64,000 nucleotides of DNA from Armatimonadota bacterium. GTDB taxonomy: Bacteria; Armatimonadota; UBA5829; DTJY01. The notes under the pieces are model-generated. The model had not been told where the DNA came from, did no database searches, and saw only the letters and a list, made by a program, of their open reading frames with translations. This document shows, piece after piece, positions 62,356 through 64,000 of the stretch; position 1 is the stretch's first letter, and each line of letters opens with the position of its first letter. Both the position numbers and the translations under genes were made by a program. The DNA is taken from the NCBI GenBank assembly GCA_023511795.1, contig JAIMAU010000005.1, positions 62,001 to 126,000 on the forward strand, read 5' to 3'.

Positions 62356-64000
62356 CTCACCGCCTCAATCTTCACGGCATAAGCTTTGTATATCGGAACG
62401 CCCGAAACAGGATCGGTTTCATAAGAAGCCAACGCATTCGGCGAATCGCCTCCAAAAAAGTGAGGTACATGCACGCAACCTTTGGGTACTGATTCACTTA
62501 CCGACAGTACCCTTGTTAGGCTGCACGTTTCGGAAATGATTTTAATTGAACTTCCGGGTCTGATTCCAAGCCGTTCTGCATCAGCTTCGTTCATTTCGGC
62601 AAATGTCTCAGGGTATTCACGCGCCAGAACACTACTCCTTGCTGTCATTGTACCGGTCTGCTGATGGAAGTTAATTCGACTGGCAATTAAATAGAATGGA
62701 TATTCTCCCTCCGAATCCTTAGTAACAGTTTCTATCGGCGCCAACTTTGCTTCGTTTTCCGCAGGAACCCACGGCCGTCCCCATTCTTCATCTAGCTGGC
62801 GGAATGATTGCCCCTTGTAGATAGGAGCAGATGAAGAAATTTCAGCCATTACTTTCTCTGGGTCCGCTGACATTTTTGCACCAAGCGCAGCACCCAACAT
62901 GGCGATTATCTCGAGGTCAGACTTTGATTCTCCTATTCGCTCAAAAACCTTACGAACACGTTGAAGGCGGCGCTCAATGTTTGTAAACGTGCCATCTTTC
63001 TCCAAGAAGGAGCATGCAGGGAATACCACATCAGCAATGTTCGCCGTTTCTGTTAAATAAAGGTCAGAAACAGCAAGAAACCCCACCTTATTTAACGCTG
63101 AGAGTGTTGCCTGTGTGTTTGGCGCCGAGAGTGCAACGTTTTCGCCAAAGACCAATAATGCCTTCAGTGTACCCGACTCGCATGCTTTTAGCATCTCCAC
63201 GGCCGTCATCCCAGGTTCTGCAGGAAGCTGGCAGTTCCACACTAGTTCCCATACTTTTCTTGCAACAGGATCAGCTAGCTTCAGATAGCCCGGAAGCAGA
63301 TCATTCGTCAAGCCAACATCACATGCCCCTTGGGCGTTGTTTTGACCTCGGAGAGTCATAACTGACCCTCCCAAGAGTATGGCTATGTTCGCAAGTCCTT
63401 TCACAATTTCCGTAGAGTGAGGTTGCTGCAAAGCGCCAAGTCCAAACATCACGATAGTGGGAGGATTGCTTGCAACTAGTTCAACGGCCTTGTGTACCTC
63501 TGCCGGCTCAAGCCAGCACGAATATTTAAGCTGGCTTATTTCTATGCCTTCAAGAGAAGCACGAAGCTCTTCAAAGCCTGGAATCTCTGGAGCATTCTTC
63601 GTATAAAGCCTTTCGGCAATGATAATCTTTAGAAATGCTCTAATCCAAGCAAGGTCAGCTCCTGGTTTTGGATGGAGCCATAAACTAGTGTGTGGGGCAA
63701 GTCTGGTTTCCCGTGGGTCTATTGCCACTACCTTACACCCGTTGTCGGCTGCGTCCTCAATTCGCGAACCAACATGTGCAAGTTGTTCCATAACGTTTGA
63801 CCCGACGATTAGAATGGAGCCAGCCTTTGGAATGGCACTTAACTCTACCTGTGAACCAGGCGTTCCAGTCGTCTCAAGGAGCGCTGGTATTAAGGAGGCA
63901 TCATAAAAACGACATGCACCATCAATATTAGGGGTTCGTATTACACTCCGAGCAAACTTAACCAGCGAATAGCATTCCTCATTTGTGGTCTTCGCTGAGC
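62352..64000 (-). CDS. Formate dehydrogenase-like molybdopterin oxidoreductase, 5' partial
   Basis: The frame is open from its stop to the window edge, giving about 549 residues of a molybdopterin (FdhF/NuoG) protein. Landmarks are NEECYSLVKFARSVI, ILIVGSNVMEQLAH, GCKVVAIDPRETRLA, RGQNNAQGACDVG (63312-63350), DLYLTETANIADVVFPACSF and the C-terminal domain GTMTARSSVLAREYPE. The FDH-type RGQNN motif is kept, but the segment that normally holds the Mo-ligating Sec/Cys plus His reads CRFYDAS (63894-63914), with Tyr-Asp. It is not an in-frame TGA, so not selenocysteine. Formate as substrate is therefore doubtful. It heads the visible hydrogenase operon. Confidence 0.85.
   Translation of the reverse strand, partial: SAKTTNEECYSLVKFARSVIRTPNIDGACRFYDASLIPALLETTGTPGSQVELSAIPKAGSILIVGSNVMEQLAHVGSRIEDAADNGCKVVAIDPRETRLAPHTSLWLHPKPGADLAWIRAFLKIIIAERLYTKNAPEIPGFEELRASLEGIEISQLKYSCWLEPAEVHKAVELVASNPPTIVMFGLGALQQPHSTEIVKGLANIAILLGGSVMTLRGQNNAQGACDVGLTNDLLPGYLKLADPVARKVWELVWNCQLPAEPGMTAVEMLKACESGTLKALLVFGENVALSAPNTQATLSALNKVGFLAVSDLYLTETANIADVVFPACSFLEKDGTFTNIERRLQRVRKVFERIGESKSDLEIIAMLGAALGAKMSADPEKVMAEISSSAPIYKGQSFRQLDEEWGRPWVPAENEAKLAPIETVTKDSEGEYPFYLIASRINFHQQTGTMTARSSVLAREYPETFAEMNEADAERLGIRPGSSIKIISETCSLTRVLSVSESVPKGCVHVPHFFGGDSPNALASYETDPVSGVPIYKAYAVKIEAVR

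Noticed and set aside
63903-63905. Selenocysteine codon in the FDH-like gene
   Set aside because: The codon at the expected position is TAT (Tyr), not TGA, and no in-frame TGA occurs in the visible part.

Overview
The window is a gene-dense chromosomal segment of an uncultured-type bacterium. Base composition is moderate, somewhat under half G+C by eye, starts are usually preceded by AGGAG-like ribosome binding sites, and no rRNA, tRNA, IS element or CRISPR array was seen. The gene content (many S1-type sulfatases, several Gfo/Idh/MocA oxidoreductases, a DUF2961/GH172 protein, BNR 'sialidase' proteins, Tat-exported enzymes and a DUF6785-like membrane protein) resembles carbohydrate-degrading Armatimonadota or PVC-group genomes. 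This placement is an inference from gene families only. A membrane-bound group 4 [NiFe]-hydrogenase points to an anaerobic or fermentative life style.

Region 1 (1-6348, + strand): a ProA-like aldehyde dehydrogenase, a secreted GH14/GH42-like glycosidase, a creatininase-family hydrolase, two small tandem paralogues and an exported Kelch protein. Region 2 (6345-12013, - strand): a four-gene operon of sulfatase, beta-propeller protein, six-hairpin glycosidase-like protein and a second, exported propeller protein. Region 3 (12161-19471, + strand): behind a near-consensus sigma70 promoter, two BNR proteins alternate with a sulfatase, followed by an SDR, a Gfo/Idh/MocA oxidoreductase and an exported pectate-lyase-like beta-helix. 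Region 4 (19522-29649): a Tat-exported Gfo/Idh/MocA protein that lacks the usual EKP lysine (- strand), diverging from a + strand operon of five sulfatase-fold proteins and a GH172 protein; one of the five has Thr where the formylglycine Cys should be.

Region 5 (29650-30149) is a 500-bp non-coding, hairpin-rich stretch carrying eight 21-bp repeats. Region 6 (30150-35316, + strand): two large exported paralogues of unknown family flank a GH29 alpha-L-fucosidase-like gene. Region 7 (35321-41948, - strand): two Gfo/Idh/MocA oxidoreductases, a sugar isomerase/epimerase-like TIM barrel, a sodium:solute symporter and a DUF6785-like membrane protein. Region 8 (42113-47421, + strand): an exported FG-GAP/VCBS-like protein, a GH5-like hydrolase, a GH4 NAD-dependent glycosidase and a Gfo/Idh/MocA protein. 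Taken together, regions 2-8 look like a catabolic island for a sulfated, probably fucose-containing polysaccharide. Exported hydrolases would cut it, the symporters import fragments, and largely cytoplasmic sulfatases, GH29/GH4 enzymes and sugar oxidoreductases finish the job.

Region 9 (47501-49303, - strand): an O-antigen-ligase/TPR membrane protein. Region 10 (49377-64000, - strand): one long hydrogenase operon. In transcription order it encodes a formate-dehydrogenase-like molybdopterin protein (cut by the window edge), HydB-like and HydG-like electron-transfer subunits, a maturation protease, the hydrogenase large subunit (NuoC+NuoD type), a ferredoxin subunit, the small subunit, two antiporter-like subunits, the HyfC- and HyfE-like membrane subunits, a third antiporter-like subunit, HypA and HypB. 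It would couple oxidation of a soluble donor (NAD(P)H or another reductant) to H2 evolution and ion pumping. The molybdopterin subunit has Tyr-Asp where formate dehydrogenases have the Mo-ligating Sec/Cys-His, so formate may not be its substrate.
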